Shown one piece after another: positions 51,298-61,050 of a stretch of DNA of 64,000 nt. Source of the DNA: JAGHKQ01 sp041920565 (GTDB lineage Bacteria; Bacillota; Bacilli; Bacillales; Bacillaceae_G); NCBI GenBank assembly GCA_041920565.1, contig JBHGXS010000053.1:1-64000 (forward strand). Direction: 5' to 3'. Under the pieces are notes generated by a model. It made no database searches, was not told the origin of the DNA, and worked only from the letters and a program-made list of their open reading frames with translations. The position numbers were made by a program, and so were the translations under genes. Each line of letters begins with the position of its first letter. The first letter of the stretch is position 1.

Positions 51298-52191
51298 TTA
51301 AATTTTTAAGAATTTGCGGATGGACATAACGCTTCCCCACATTCCAATCACGGCACCGATGAACAATAACAGGGCGGAAATTTGGAATACGAACGGGCTG
51401 TACGGCAGCAACTCGAACATTGTTCCTTCCAGCTTTGAGTTTAATACGCCGTGTATGGAGTTATAGCCTGTAAAGATAAGAAGAATCGGGATGACTGCCC
51501 CCAGCAATCCTAAGAACAGTCCTTCCAGCAAGAACGGCCAACGGATAAACCAGTTTGTCGCTCCCACAAGCTTCATAATTTGAATTTCTGTTCGTCTTGC
51601 ATAAATCGTAATTTTAATAGTGTTAGAAATTAAGAACATCGCTGTAAATAATAGACCGGCAATTAAAACAATCCCGATGTTGCGGCCCACTTTTACCGTA
51701 CTGAACAGCTTTTCAATTTCTCCTTTTCCGTATTGCACTTTGCTTACGTACGGAAACTTCTCAATCTTTGGTGCGATTTTCACAGTATCTTGCGGCTGTT
51801 CCGCCTTGACAATATATACATCTTTTAACGGGTTGTCCTGTTCAAATAACTCAAACGATTTTCCTTGCTCGCCGAAGCTTTTGATCAATTTTTTCAGCTC
51901 AGCTTCTTTAGAAGAGAACTTAATGGACTCTATATTTGGGATTGCTTCGATTTGTTCTTTCAGTTTCTGCTGGTCTTCTTTTGTCGCAGCAGGGTCTATA
52001 TGGACGCGAATTTCTACGTCTTTTTCCACCTTGGTCGCAAAATGGTTTATGTTCATGATAACTGTTAAAAACACACCGACAAGCATCAATGTAATCGTTA
52101 CGGCACTCACGGAAGCAAATGTCATCCAGCCGTTTCGGGCCAGACTTTTGACACCTTCACGCAAATGACGAACAAACGTTCTAGCTTTCAT
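51298..52191 (-). CDS. ftsX: Cell division ABC transporter permease FtsX
   Basis: A 297-residue protein with four membrane helices (about 22-45, 170-190, 222-245 and 267-290) and a large outside loop between the first two. With FtsE it activates peptidoglycan hydrolases; in B. subtilis FtsEX controls CwlO, whose likely homologue is at 62.7 kb here. ATG 52191 is chosen over the longer frame at 52245 since it overlaps the ftsE stop by 11 nt and aligns with the family start. Confidence 0.93.
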   Translation of the reverse strand: MKARTFVRHLREGVKSLARNGWMTFASVSAVTITLMLVGVFLTVIMNINHFATKVEKDVEIRVHIDPAATKEDQQKLKEQIEAIPNIESIKFSSKEAELKKLIKSFGEQGKSFELFEQDNPLKDVYIVKAEQPQDTVKIAPKIEKFPYVSKVQYGKGEIEKLFSTVKVGRNIGIVLIAGLLFTAMFLISNTIKITIYARRTEIQIMKLVGATNWFIRWPFLLEGLFLGLLGAVIPILLIFTGYNSIHGVLNSKLEGTMFELLPYSPFVFQISALLLFIGAVIGMWGSVMSIRKFLKI

Positions 52192-52867
52192 ATCCGTATC
52201 CTCCATCAATCTCATCTCGTACGATTTTTCCGCCTTCAATCGCAATGACGCGGTTTTTAATCGTGTTTACAATATCCGCATTGTGCGTTGCCATAATGAT
52301 TGTTGTACCTTGTTTGTTGATCTCTTTAAAAATATCCATAATCTCCCAAGAAGTATCCATATCAAGGTTGCCTGTAGGCTCGTCCGCTATTACCACTTTC
52401 GGTTTATTTACAATCGCACGGGCAATCGCAACACGCTGCTGCTCTCCCCCAGAAAGCTGATTTGGAAGAGAATTGGCTTTATGCTCCAGCCTTACAAGCT
52501 TTAATACCTCCATCACGCGCTTGGAAATGACTGCCGGCTCTTCCTCAATTACTTCAAGTGCAAAAGCAACATTTTCATAGACTGTCAGCTTTGGCAATAA
52601 TCTGAAATCCTGGAACACAATGCCGATATTGCGTCGAAAATACGGGATATCACGTTCGTGCAAACTTTCAAGCGACACGCCGTTCACATTGATAGATCCG
52701 GCTGTCGGCTTTTGTTCGCGGAACATCATTTTAATGAATGTCGATTTTCCGGCGCCGCTCGGACCTACTACATATACAAATTCGCCTTGCTTGATCTTCA
52801 CCGAAATACCGTTTATTGCTTTTACCCCATTGGGATATTCTTTATACACATTGGTCATTGTTATCAT
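52181..52867 (-). CDS. ftsE: Cell division ATP-binding protein FtsE
   Basis: A 228-residue ABC ATPase. Walker A GPSGAGKST, Q-loop FQDFRLLPKLTVYENV, signature LSGGEQQR, Walker B VVIADEPTGNLD and the His switch ATHN are complete. It works with FtsX to control wall hydrolysis. Overlap with ftsX indicates translational coupling. The upstream gap to cccB (52868-53241) is A+T-rich with several TTACA/TGTTAC stretches but no gene. Confidence 0.95.
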   Translation of the reverse strand: MITMTNVYKEYPNGVKAINGISVKIKQGEFVYVVGPSGAGKSTFIKMMFREQKPTAGSINVNGVSLESLHERDIPYFRRNIGIVFQDFRLLPKLTVYENVAFALEVIEEEPAVISKRVMEVLKLVRLEHKANSLPNQLSGGEQQRVAIARAIVNKPKVVIADEPTGNLDMDTSWEIMDIFKEINKQGTTIIMATHNADIVNTIKNRVIAIEGGKIVRDEIDGGYGYES

Positions 52868-53198
52868 ATTTTATCACCTGAAATCGTTTCTATTTTTTTC
52901 GAACTCTTCACTTCTATTCTACCAAATTCGACATAATATGTAGGAAGTCATTTCTACAAATCTCTACAAAAATCTAAAAAAATTTCAGTACGTTCCTCAT
53001 TGTAACATCATTATTTTTCAATTTAAGCTACAATTCTGTTACATTTCTGTTACAGTTCAGAAAGTTATTACCATCATAACAGTTATGAATTAAGAATTTT
53101 TAACCCTTATATACGATCATGAAAGAAAAAGTTATTTCATTTCTGTTACAAGTTCCTAAAAAGAAAATTAAAAAACTTTCTTGGTATAAAACTTGCAA

Positions 53199-53238
53199 TA
53201 AAAAAATCCCTTCCGCTAAACAGAAGGGATTTTTTTAT
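53199..53238 (-). terminator. Terminator of cccB
   Basis: AATCCCTTC/GAAGGGATT stem flanked by A7 and T7, working on either strand. Confidence 0.88.
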
Positions 53239-53241
53239 ATG

Positions 53242-53565
53242 TTATTTTTGCTCAGCAAGCCATGATGCCACTTTCTCCGCATCCTCGCCTTCAATCAATC
53301 CGGGCGGCATGCTGCCTCGTCCTTTTTCAATAATGGCAGTAATTTCATCTTGGGAATATTTCTTTCCTACATTTGTTAAAGCAGGACCTACTTTTCCTTC
53401 TAAATTATTACCGTGACAGCTTGCACAGCTTTGTTGGAAAATCGTTTCTCCGCCGCCGCTCGCTGTTTGATTTCTAGAGGAAGACTTGTCTTCCGATTTT
53501 CCGCAAGCTCCCATTCCTAACGCTAAAGCAGCCCCCATTAAACCCAGCAACAATTTCTTTTTCAC
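53242..53565 (-). CDS. cccB: Cytochrome c-551, membrane lipoprotein
   Basis: A 107-residue small c-type cytochrome. The N-terminus is a lipoprotein signal with lipobox LGMGAC (Cys about 21), followed by a Ser-rich linker and one haem site CASCH; the distal methionine is in GSMPPGLI. It would be lipid-anchored outside the membrane, carrying electrons from the bc complex to cytochrome c oxidase. Single-gene unit before ftsE. Confidence 0.93.
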   Translation of the reverse strand: MKKKLLLGLMGAALALGMGACGKSEDKSSSRNQTASGGGETIFQQSCASCHGNNLEGKVGPALTNVGKKYSQDEITAIIEKGRGSMPPGLIEGEDAEKVASWLAEQK

Positions 53566-53624
53566 TCATGTTTCCCCCAATCTATAGGTTACTTTATTTT
53601 CATTATAGTACGCGCATCATCATT

Positions 53625-54494
53625 TCACGCGCGTTTAAACCCTTCGCCCAGCACCTCTGAAGCGTCCATAACCACAACAAACGCTGATGCATCAATGGTT
53701 TTCACGAGTTGTTTCAATTTTGTGAACTCCGTTTGGTCCACCACACACATCAATACGGGACGCTCGTCTTCCGTAAAACCGCCGGTTCCGGGAAGCTTCG
53801 TCACGCCGCGGTCAATTTCTTCTAAAATGCCTTTGCGCACTTCTTCTTCCTTCGTAGTAATAATCATTGCCATTTTGGAACGGTTTAAACCAATTTGCAC
53901 CAAATCAATGGTTTTACTTGTTACATATAAGGCAATTAAAGCATACATCCCGCTTTCTAAGTCAAATACGAGCGCTGCTGAAAGAACAATTAAACCATCA
54001 ATGATCACTACGCATGTTCCTAGCGAAAGTCCCGTATACTTATGAATGATTTGCGCTGCTAAATCCGTTCCTCCGGTAGAGCCTTTTCCGCGAAAGACAA
54101 TTCCCAGTCCCAATCCGACACCTATTCCTCCGAACAAGGAGCCAAGCAGCGGATTTGTCGTTGCTGCGTCCAAGTCTTTTGATAAAAACACGACAAACGG
54201 AAGGAAGATGGTTCCAACTAAGGTTTTCACGCCGAACTGCTTTCCTAAAAGCACTACACCCGCAATGAATAAAGGGATATTAAACGCCCATTGCACATAG
54301 GCAGGCTCCCATCCTAACAATGTATATAAAATGGTGCTGATCCCGCTTACCCCGCCGGATGCTACTTTGTTCGGAAGCAAGAAAAGATTGAATGCCAACG
54401 CAACTACCGCAGAGCCGATAATAATATTTAAGTATTCCAAAATAAGCTGTAATACCGGATTTTCTGTTCGTGCTATATACTTCTTCGCTTTCAT
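53625..54494 (-). CDS. yvjA: YitT-family membrane protein YvjA
   Basis: A 289-residue protein with five or six membrane helices in the first 200 residues (GSTGGTDLAAQIIHKYTG loop included) and a C-terminal DUF2179 domain (IITTKEEEVRKGILEEIDRGVTKL, CVVDQTEFTKLKQLVKTID). It belongs to the YitT/UPF0750 family. Function unknown. It lies between prfB and cccB as in B. subtilis (YvjA). Confidence 0.87.
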   Translation of the reverse strand: MKAKKYIARTENPVLQLILEYLNIIIGSAVVALAFNLFLLPNKVASGGVSGISTILYTLLGWEPAYVQWAFNIPLFIAGVVLLGKQFGVKTLVGTIFLPFVVFLSKDLDAATTNPLLGSLFGGIGVGLGLGIVFRGKGSTGGTDLAAQIIHKYTGLSLGTCVVIIDGLIVLSAALVFDLESGMYALIALYVTSKTIDLVQIGLNRSKMAMIITTKEEEVRKGILEEIDRGVTKLPGTGGFTEDERPVLMCVVDQTEFTKLKQLVKTIDASAFVVVMDASEVLGEGFKRA

Positions 54495-54678
54495 AAATTC
54501 CTCCAGAAACGCAATTTTCTCCCCATGATTCTGATAAGCAAAAATAATAACATCGTTAACTAAAAGTCATTCCGTGACATCTTTCTTTATGAAATTGCGG
54601 CTCTTACTCTTTAATTTTGTACTTTTTACCGCAATTATGTATGAGGATATGATAGAGTTGTGTTTTTTACACAGAAAT

Positions 54679-54793
54679 AGAGAAGCTGCTCTCAGCTTCT
54701 CCTAGATCATAATCCTTCCTCGCCGTTCCCCGTACGCATTGTACAAGCCTCTCTCCCCCCAAAAAGTGCCAACTCAAAAGTTGGCACTTTTTT
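54679..54793 (-). terminator. Hairpins after prfB
   Basis: GAGAAGCTG/CAGCTTCTC (54679-54702) and AAAGTGCCAACT/AGTTGGCACTTT (54764-54791); the second has T-runs on both sides and ends 5 nt from the prfB stop. Confidence 0.8.
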
Positions 54794-54797
54794 ATCC

Positions 54798-55899
54798 TTA
54801 TGAGAGACGAGAGCGTAAATACGCATCAATGAACACGTCAATTTCCCCATCCATAACCGCTTGCACGTTTCCTACCTCCGTATTGGTGCGATGGTCTTTC
54901 ACAAGAGAATATGGATGGAAGACGTAAGAACGAATCTGGCTTCCCCAGCCGATTTCTTTTTGCTCCCCGCGAATTTCATTGATTTCGGCTTGCTGTTCTT
55001 CCAACTTCTTTTGATAGAGCTTCGCCTGCAGCATTTTCATTGCTTTCTCGCGGTTTTTAATTTGAGAACGCTCGGACTGGCATGTAACAACCGTATTCGT
55101 CGGGATATGGGTAATACGCACCGCGGAGTCCGTTGTATTCACATGCTGTCCGCCCGCACCGCTGGAACGATACGTATCCACCTTTAAATCTTCCGTACGG
55201 ATTTCGATTTCAATGTCCTCATTGAATTCCGGCATTACTTCACAAGACACGAAGGAAGTATGGCGACGGCCGGAAGAATCAAACGGCGAAATGCGCACCA
55301 AGCGATGCACCCCCTTTTCAGCCTTTAAATAACCGTACGCATTGTGCCCTTTAATAAGAAGGGTAACGCTCTTGATTCCGGCTTCATCGCCCGGCAAGTA
55401 ATCTAATGTTTCCACTTTGAATCCTTTTTTCTCAGCCCATCGTGTATACATACGAAGCAGCATGGAACCCCAATCCTGCGATTCCGTTCCGCCTGCACCC
55501 GGATGCAATTCTAAAATAGCGTTGTTTGCATCATATGGATCGCTCAGTAAAAGCTGCAGCTCAAAATCATTCATTTGTTTTGTCAGCTCTTTTACTTCAG
55601 ACTCAAGCTCGTTTTTTAAATCCTCATCGTATTCTTCTTTTACAAGCTCATACGTTACATCCAAGTTTTCGTACGTATCGTTTAATTCAGTAAATTGACT
55701 GACCATGTCTTTCAATGCATTCGCTTCGTTAATGACGGTTTGGGCAGCACGTTGGTCGTCCCAAAACGTCGGTCCCATCATAATCTCTTCTAATTCAGCA
55801 ATGCGTTTTTGCTTGCCAGCGAGGTCAAAGAGACCCCCTGAAGTCCGCTAATCGCTTAGCCATTTTCTCTAATTCTTGCTTGATTTCTACTAATTCCAT
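54798..55899 (-). CDS. prfB: Peptide chain release factor 2, with programmed +1 frameshift
   Basis: RF2 releases peptides at UGA and UAA. Translation starts at ATG 55897-55899, reads 24 codons (MELVEIKQELEKMAKRLADF, then RGSL) to an in-frame TGA at 55825-55827, and must shift +1 to continue (DLAGKQKRIAELEEIMMGP), giving 366 residues. The codon-recognition tripeptide SPF (RISPFDSSGRRH) and the catalytic GGQ (SGAGGQHVN) are intact. The shift makes synthesis depend on low RF2 activity, a classical autoregulation. The gene lies downstream of secA. Confidence 0.96.
55824..55842 (-). promoter_or_regulatory. prfB +1 frameshift signal
   Basis: On the minus strand AGGGGG (internal Shine-Dalgarno) is followed by TCT and the slippery CTT-TGA-C. 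This is the standard bacterial RF2 recoding site, with TGA at 55825-55827. Confidence 0.95.
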
Positions 55900-55964
55900 T
55901 ATCTTCACCTCTAAATGATATTGTACCCTGTTAAGCAGAGCGAATCCAATCCTATACACAATAC

Positions 55965-55994
55965 AAACTCTCTCTGTAAGAGCAGAGAGAGTTT
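55965..55994 (-). terminator. Hairpin between secA and prfB
   Basis: AAACTCTCTCTG (55965-55976) pairs with CAGAGAGAGTTT (55983-55994), 12 bp with a 6-nt loop. The T-run is short, so some read-through into prfB is likely. Confidence 0.75.
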
Positions 55995-56053
55995 ATTTGT
56001 CGTTCCAATTGTGTTACCTTTTGGCTGGGTCTTCAAAAATTGCCTGGCTTTTC

Positions 56054-58567
56054 TTACTTCCCTGCACCGCAGCAGTTCTTATACTTCTTGCCGCTGCCGC
56101 AAGAGCAAAGGTCGTTGCGTCCGATTTCTTCCCCTTTTACAACGGGTTTACGCTTTGCCGGTCCGTCTCCTTCTTTCGGATGAACCGCCTCGCCTTTTGC
56201 CACTTCTTGGCGCTGTAAGTTATTTTCAATTTGCGCTTTCATAATGTAGCGGGATACTTCTTCTTCAATGGAAGCAATCATGGCTTCAAACATTGCAAAG
56301 CCTTCCATTTGATATTCACGCAACGGATCAATTTGACCATATGCACGTAAATGGATGCCTTCACGCAAATGATCCATCGCATCGATATGATCCATCCATT
56401 TCGTATCTACTACGCGCAGCACAACAACCTTCTCGAATTCACGCATTTGCTCATACGGAAGCATAGCTTCTTTTTCATCGTAGCGCACTTTTACTTTTTC
56501 GTAAATCAGCTCTATCATTTCTTCAGGCGCCAGACGGCGAAGTTCCTCTTCCGTTACGTCTCCTTCTTCTAAAAGGTTTGCGTTTACATATTCGACAAGA
56601 CCTTGGATGTTCCAATCTTCTTCCAGTTCCTCTTGCGGAGTATGAGCGGCTACTACCCTCTCAATTGTTGAATGAATCATGCCTTCTATAATGCCGCGCA
56701 AATTTTCTTCTTCCAATACTTCCCGACGCTGCTTGTAAATCACTTCACGCTGCTGACGAAGTACATCATCGTATTGAAGCAACTGTTTACGAGCATCGAA
56801 ATTATTGCCTTCCACACGTTTTTGCGCAGACTCTACCGCACGAGAAACCATCTTGCTTTCAATCGGCTGAGAATCATCCATGCCGAGACGGTCCATCATC
56901 GCCTTCATGTTATCCGAACCGAAGCGGCGCATAAGCTCGTCTTCCATAGAAAGATAGAACTGTGTTACCCCCGGGTCACCTTGACGGCCGGAACGTCCGC
57001 GCAGCTGATTATCAATACGGCGGCTTTCATGACGCTCTGTACCGATAACAGCCAGACCGCCAAGTTCTCTTACTCCTTCGCCAAGCTTAATATCCGTACC
57101 GCGGCCGGCCATGTTTGTCGCAATTGTCACCGCGCCTTTTTGACCTGCATTTGCGATAATTTCCGCTTCGCGCGCATGATTTTTCGCATTTAATACGTTA
57201 TGTCTGACACCTCTGCGGGTCAACATCTGAGAAATCAGCTCTGACGTTTCAATCGCAACGGTACCGACAAGAACAGGTTGTCCTTTTTTATGACGCTGTA
57301 CAATATCCTCCACAACTGCCGCAAACTTTCCTTGCATGGATTTAAAGATTAAGTCCGGTTTATCTTCACGCTGAACCGGTCTGTTCGTCGGAATAACAAG
57401 AACGTTCATATTGTAAATGTTACGGAATTCTTCTTCTTCCGTTTTTGCAGTACCTGTCATACCTGCAAGCTTTTCGTACATGCGGAAATAGTTTTGGAAT
57501 GTAATTGTTGCAAGCGTCATGCTTTCATTTTGAATTTCTACCCCTTCTTTTGCTTCGATAGCTTGGTGAAGACCTTCGCTGTAGCGGCGTCCTTTCATTA
57601 AACGGCCTGTAAATTGGTCAACGATGACGATTTCTCCATCTTGCACCACATAATCGACGTCGCGATGCATAACGACATGAGCTTTTAACGCCTGATTAAT
57701 ATGGTGAAGCAAGGTTACATGCTTAAGATCAAATAAGTTTTCTACATGGAACGCTTTTTCCGCCTTATTAATTCCTTCTTCAGTTAAAAGTACACCTTTT
57801 GTTTTCTCATCAAACGTAAAATCAACCTCAGGACGAAGAGTGCGAACAAACGCATTCGCAAAGCGATATAAATCCGTTGATTTTTGTCCTTGTCCGGAAA
57901 TGATTAACGGCGTACGCGCTTCGTCGATCAAGATGGAGTCCACCTCGTCGATGATCGCAAAATGCAATGGGCGCTGTACCATTTGCTCTTTATAAAGAAC
58001 CATGTTATCACGCAAATAATCAAATCCCAGCTCGTTGTTCGTGCTGTACGTGATATCCGCAGCATAAGCAGCTTTTTTCTCTTCGCGTGATAAGCTGTTC
58101 AAGTTTAGCCCGACCGTTAAGCCCAGGAATTGATGAAGCTGTCCCATTTCTTGCGCGTCACGCTGCGCCAAGTACTCGTTGACCGTTACAACGTGAACGC
58201 CTTTTCCTGTCAAGGCATTTAAATATACAGGCAGAGTGGAAGTTAACGTTTTCCCTTCCCCTGTTTTCATTTCGGCAATATTGCCTTCATGAAGCGCAAT
58301 ACCGCCTAAAAGCTGTACAGGGTACGGACGCATTCCAAGAACGCGTGTTGCCGCTTCGCGAACAACCGCAAATGCTTCCGGCAGTAAGTCATCCAATGTT
58401 TCGCCTTTTGCTAAACGATCTTTAAATTCCGCCGTCTTTGCTTGAAGCTGCTCATTGGTCAATTTCTCCATGTCAGGGCCAAGAGCTTCAATTTTTTCAA
58501 CTTGCTTTTGCATACGGTTTAATTGGCGTTGATTTGTATCAAATACCTTTTTGATTATACCAAGCAT
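56054..58567 (-). CDS. secA: Preprotein translocase ATPase SecA
   Basis: An 837-residue motor of protein export. Walker A MKTGEGKTL, DEVD box (IIDEVDSILIDEARTPLIIS), preprotein cross-linking domain, motif VI region NQLRGRSGRQGDPG, and the C-terminal zinc-binding end RNDLCSCGSGKKYKNCCG are complete. It drives substrates through SecYEG (secG at 17.8 kb). It precedes prfB in the order common to Bacillus. Confidence 0.97.
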   Translation of the reverse strand: MLGIIKKVFDTNQRQLNRMQKQVEKIEALGPDMEKLTNEQLQAKTAEFKDRLAKGETLDDLLPEAFAVVREAATRVLGMRPYPVQLLGGIALHEGNIAEMKTGEGKTLTSTLPVYLNALTGKGVHVVTVNEYLAQRDAQEMGQLHQFLGLTVGLNLNSLSREEKKAAYAADITYSTNNELGFDYLRDNMVLYKEQMVQRPLHFAIIDEVDSILIDEARTPLIISGQGQKSTDLYRFANAFVRTLRPEVDFTFDEKTKGVLLTEEGINKAEKAFHVENLFDLKHVTLLHHINQALKAHVVMHRDVDYVVQDGEIVIVDQFTGRLMKGRRYSEGLHQAIEAKEGVEIQNESMTLATITFQNYFRMYEKLAGMTGTAKTEEEEFRNIYNMNVLVIPTNRPVQREDKPDLIFKSMQGKFAAVVEDIVQRHKKGQPVLVGTVAIETSELISQMLTRRGVRHNVLNAKNHAREAEIIANAGQKGAVTIATNMAGRGTDIKLGEGVRELGGLAVIGTERHESRRIDNQLRGRSGRQGDPGVTQFYLSMEDELMRRFGSDNMKAMMDRLGMDDSQPIESKMVSRAVESAQKRVEGNNFDARKQLLQYDDVLRQQREVIYKQRREVLEEENLRGIIEGMIHSTIERVVAAHTPQEELEEDWNIQGLVEYVNANLLEEGDVTEEELRRLAPEEMIELIYEKVKVRYDEKEAMLPYEQMREFEKVVVLRVVDTKWMDHIDAMDHLREGIHLRAYGQIDPLREYQMEGFAMFEAMIASIEEEVSRYIMKAQIENNLQRQEVAKGEAVHPKEGDGPAKRKPVVKGEEIGRNDLCSCGSGKKYKNCCGAGK

Positions 58568-58735
58568 GTAAAAACGCTCCTCTTTTTTGTGATATATGTG
58601 AAACTGTTTATAATAATCTCTGTTTTAGATTCTTTCTATTATATACGAAAAAATAACCTTACGAATAATTTTAACACTTGCATGTCAATATGCCAACAAT
58701 ACCACGTTGTTTCTTTGGATTGCCGGATCACAAAC

Positions 58736-58768
58736 TAAAAAGCGCAGCCATATGCAGCTGCGCTTTCA
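58736..58768 (-). terminator. Terminator of hpf
   Basis: AAAGCGCAGC (58738-58747) pairs with GCTGCGCTTT (58757-58766), with T's on the minus strand, 36 nt after the hpf stop. Confidence 0.85.
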
Positions 58769-58803
58769 CGGGCATGTAGAACTGTCCCTTATAAATGTTC
58801 ACT

Positions 58804-59343
58804 TTATTTCGTTTCAATCAAACCGAACTTTCCGTCTTTTCGAGAATATACAACGTTTGTCTCGTTTGTCGCGGAATTTGTAAAGACAAAGAAGTTATGT
58901 CCAAGCATGTTCATTTGTAAAATCGCTTCTTCTACATCCATCGGCTTTAAGTCGAAGCGTTTGGTACGAACTACTTCTAAATCTTCCTCTTCCGTATCCG
59001 GCACACCAACCGGATCCGGCGCAACAAACATATTCTTTGGAGAACCTTTTTCTCTCATTTTACGGTTTACTTTTGTTTTATGCTTGCGGATTTGGCGCTC
59101 TAGCTTGTCTACCACAAGATCGATAGCAGCATACATATCATCATGTGTTTCCTCTGCGCGAAGCATTAAATTTGGAAGCGGGATTGTCACTTCCACGCGT
59201 TGTTTGTCAGAGTACACTTTCAAGTTTACTTTTATTTCCGGGAATGTATCAAAGTATCGATCTAATTTGCTCAATTTCTTTTCTACATATTCTCCTAGAG
59301 CTGGAGTCACTTCAATGTTTTCGCCACGAATGTTAAATTTCAT
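58804..59343 (-). CDS. hpf: Long ribosome hibernation promoting factor
   Basis: A 179-residue long-form HPF that dimerises idle ribosomes to 100S. N-terminal ribosome-binding domain (MKFNIRGENIEVTPALGEYV to about residue 100, with KLERQIRKHKTKVNRK) and C-terminal dimerisation domain (VVRTKRFDLKPMDVEEAILQ, MNMLGHNFFVFTNSATNE). ATG 59343 is chosen over the frame start at 59430, because GGAGGAG precedes it and it fits the family. In B. subtilis the gene (yvyD) is induced by stress through sigma-B and sigma-H. Confidence 0.94.
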   Translation of the reverse strand: MKFNIRGENIEVTPALGEYVEKKLSKLDRYFDTFPEIKVNLKVYSDKQRVEVTIPLPNLMLRAEETHDDMYAAIDLVVDKLERQIRKHKTKVNRKMREKGSPKNMFVAPDPVGVPDTEEEDLEVVRTKRFDLKPMDVEEAILQMNMLGHNFFVFTNSATNETNVVYSRKDGKFGLIETK

Positions 59344-59902
59344 AAGATGAACTCCTCCTTTCAAGCTATGCATACTATTTCGACGCACATCTGAAAAACT
59401 CCTTCTAAATACAGTGGAAAAATTTATCAAATTTTATCATTGTGCGTCGAAAGGAAGCTGCATCCTCTATTCATAGTGTACCACGAATCCTTCCGTGTAA
59501 ACGGAAACAATCTGAACATTTCATGAACTTGCAAGGTGGGTGTAAAAGAAGGGCTGAAAAAAGAGGAAAATAACATCTTTGATACAAACCTGTCATATGG
59601 AGGAGAATTTGCTTTAAGAAGAAATGTGGGGCCGTTAATGCTTCCTTTCTTTTTCCTCTAAAGGACCGTTTATTTCAACAAAAATATAGTATCTTCAGTT
59701 TGTCAAAAAAGTTATAATTACTAAAAATCTGTAAAGTCAAATTGATTAGTACGAAATTAGGCAATACTAAAGATTAAAAACAAATTACTTAAATCTCCTT
59801 TGTTAAACTTCTATATAACAACAGATGTTTCTTCTATAAACTGCGACACCGCACAGTGTGGCATGAAGGGCTAACGAGTATGTGAACAAAACAGAGAACA
59901 AC

Positions 59903-59927
59903 AAAAAACCCGTTCCAGAGAAACGGG
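59903..59927 (-). terminator. Terminator of the cold-shock gene
   Basis: CCCGTT (59909-59914) pairs with AACGGG (59922-59927), then six T on the minus strand. The remainder of the 59344-59997 gap is A+T-rich; I see nothing else in it. Confidence 0.78.
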
Positions 59928-59997
59928 CTGCACGGTGCTTTTTGTACCTGTATAGGAAAGCAAACGAAAATGTTTGCTTCATGATTACAACAAGTAA

Positions 59998-60195
59998 TTA
60001 AAGCTTCACTACATTTGCCGCTTGAGGTCCGCGGTTTCCTTCTACGATTTCAAACTCTACCTCTTGGCCTTCTTCAAGTGATTTGTAGCCGTCTTGCTGA
60101 ATTGCAGAAAAATGTACGAATACATCGTCTCCGTCTTCGCGCTCGATAAACCCAAATCCTTTTTCTGCATTAAACCATTTTACTTTCCCTTGCAT
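59998..60195 (-). CDS. Cold-shock protein (CspC/CspD type)
   Basis: A 65-residue single-stranded nucleic acid chaperone. RNP1 KGFGFIE and RNP2 VFVHFSAI are intact; the end GNRGPQAANVVKL is close to CspD of B. subtilis. The start is taken as ATG 60195 (MQGKVKWFNAEKG) with AAGGGA 9 nt upstream; in-frame ATG and TTG codons lie up to 18 nt earlier. It sits between hpf and comFC, where flagellar genes stand in B. subtilis. Confidence 0.92.
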   Translation of the reverse strand: MQGKVKWFNAEKGFGFIEREDGDDVFVHFSAIQQDGYKSLEEGQEVEFEIVEGNRGPQAANVVKL

Positions 60196-60245
60196 TCCTT
60201 CCATTCCCTTCAATCTAATCTCGCAGACAAGATGTCTACACTTTG

Positions 60246-60275
60246 ACTATAATGGAAACAAATATACAAAGTCAA
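60246..60275 (-). promoter_or_regulatory. Promoter of the cold-shock gene
   Basis: On the minus strand TTGACT (60270-60275) and TATAGT (60246-60251) with an 18-bp spacer, about 50 bp before the start codon. Confidence 0.65.
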
Positions 60276-60330
60276 AATAGTATTGTCGCCTTTTTATCGG
60301 AAACTTCGACAGGTCAGACGTACATCCACC

Positions 60331-61050
60331 TTATGAATATATTCCCCGACATAACGTTAAAGAAGACACGCTTTTTGCTCCTGCCTCTTTCAGCAGCTTG
60401 GCAGCTTGCCGAATTGTTGTCCCTGTGGTGTAAATATCATCAATAAGAACAATATTTTGATCAATAACGACATGCTGGTTCAACAATCGAAACACTTCCT
60501 TAGCTTGAAGACGTTCCATACGGGATTTTTTGCTTTGCTTTTCCGAGTGCACTCTCACCAGAGGCTCCGCACATGTACCTCCGATTGCCTGAGCAAGCAG
60601 CTGCGCCTGATTAAATCCTCGTTCATATAAACGGTCCATGCTGAGCGGAATGGGAACAAGTAAAGAAGAGGATGAGAAACAAGTACGAAAGCAGGTGCGT
60701 ATCGGTTCCGTAAAAATTGAAGCCAATGCCGCATCACCCCTAAACTTAAACCGGCTCATGACTTCTTTCATCCATTGATTATAGCTGTATATAGATCGAT
60801 TCTTGTCCAATACACCGGAATATCGGATATCTTCCTTCCAACGAACGCAATCAAAGCACATTGTTCCTGACTTATAATCCGCAGGAAGGTCAACAAACGG
60901 ACGTCCGCATATGTCACACACTTCTCCTGTGATCAACTGAAACTTTTGCTCACACTCCCGGCAAAGAACAGGGTCTTGCGGATTCACGAAAAATCGAAAC
61001 CATCCTGCCTGATACTGAATCACATTACCGCATAAAACACAGTATGTCAT
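60331..61050 (-). CDS. comFC: ComFC, competence-related phosphoribosyltransferase-like protein
   Basis: A 239-residue protein with two zinc-ribbon-type cysteine pairs at the N-terminus (CVLCG, CRECE; CDICG, CFDC) and a C-terminal phosphoribosyltransferase fold with the PRPP loop VLIDDIYTTGTT. ComFC acts with ComFA in uptake of transforming DNA. ATG 61050 overlaps the comFA stop (ATGA), so translation is coupled; GTG 61059 is a second choice. comFB, between the two in B. subtilis, is absent. Confidence 0.92.
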   Translation of the reverse strand: MTYCVLCGNVIQYQAGWFRFFVNPQDPVLCRECEQKFQLITGEVCDICGRPFVDLPADYKSGTMCFDCVRWKEDIRYSGVLDKNRSIYSYNQWMKEVMSRFKFRGDAALASIFTEPIRTCFRTCFSSSSLLVPIPLSMDRLYERGFNQAQLLAQAIGGTCAEPLVRVHSEKQSKKSRMERLQAKEVFRLLNQHVVIDQNIVLIDDIYTTGTTIRQAAKLLKEAGAKSVSSLTLCRGIYS

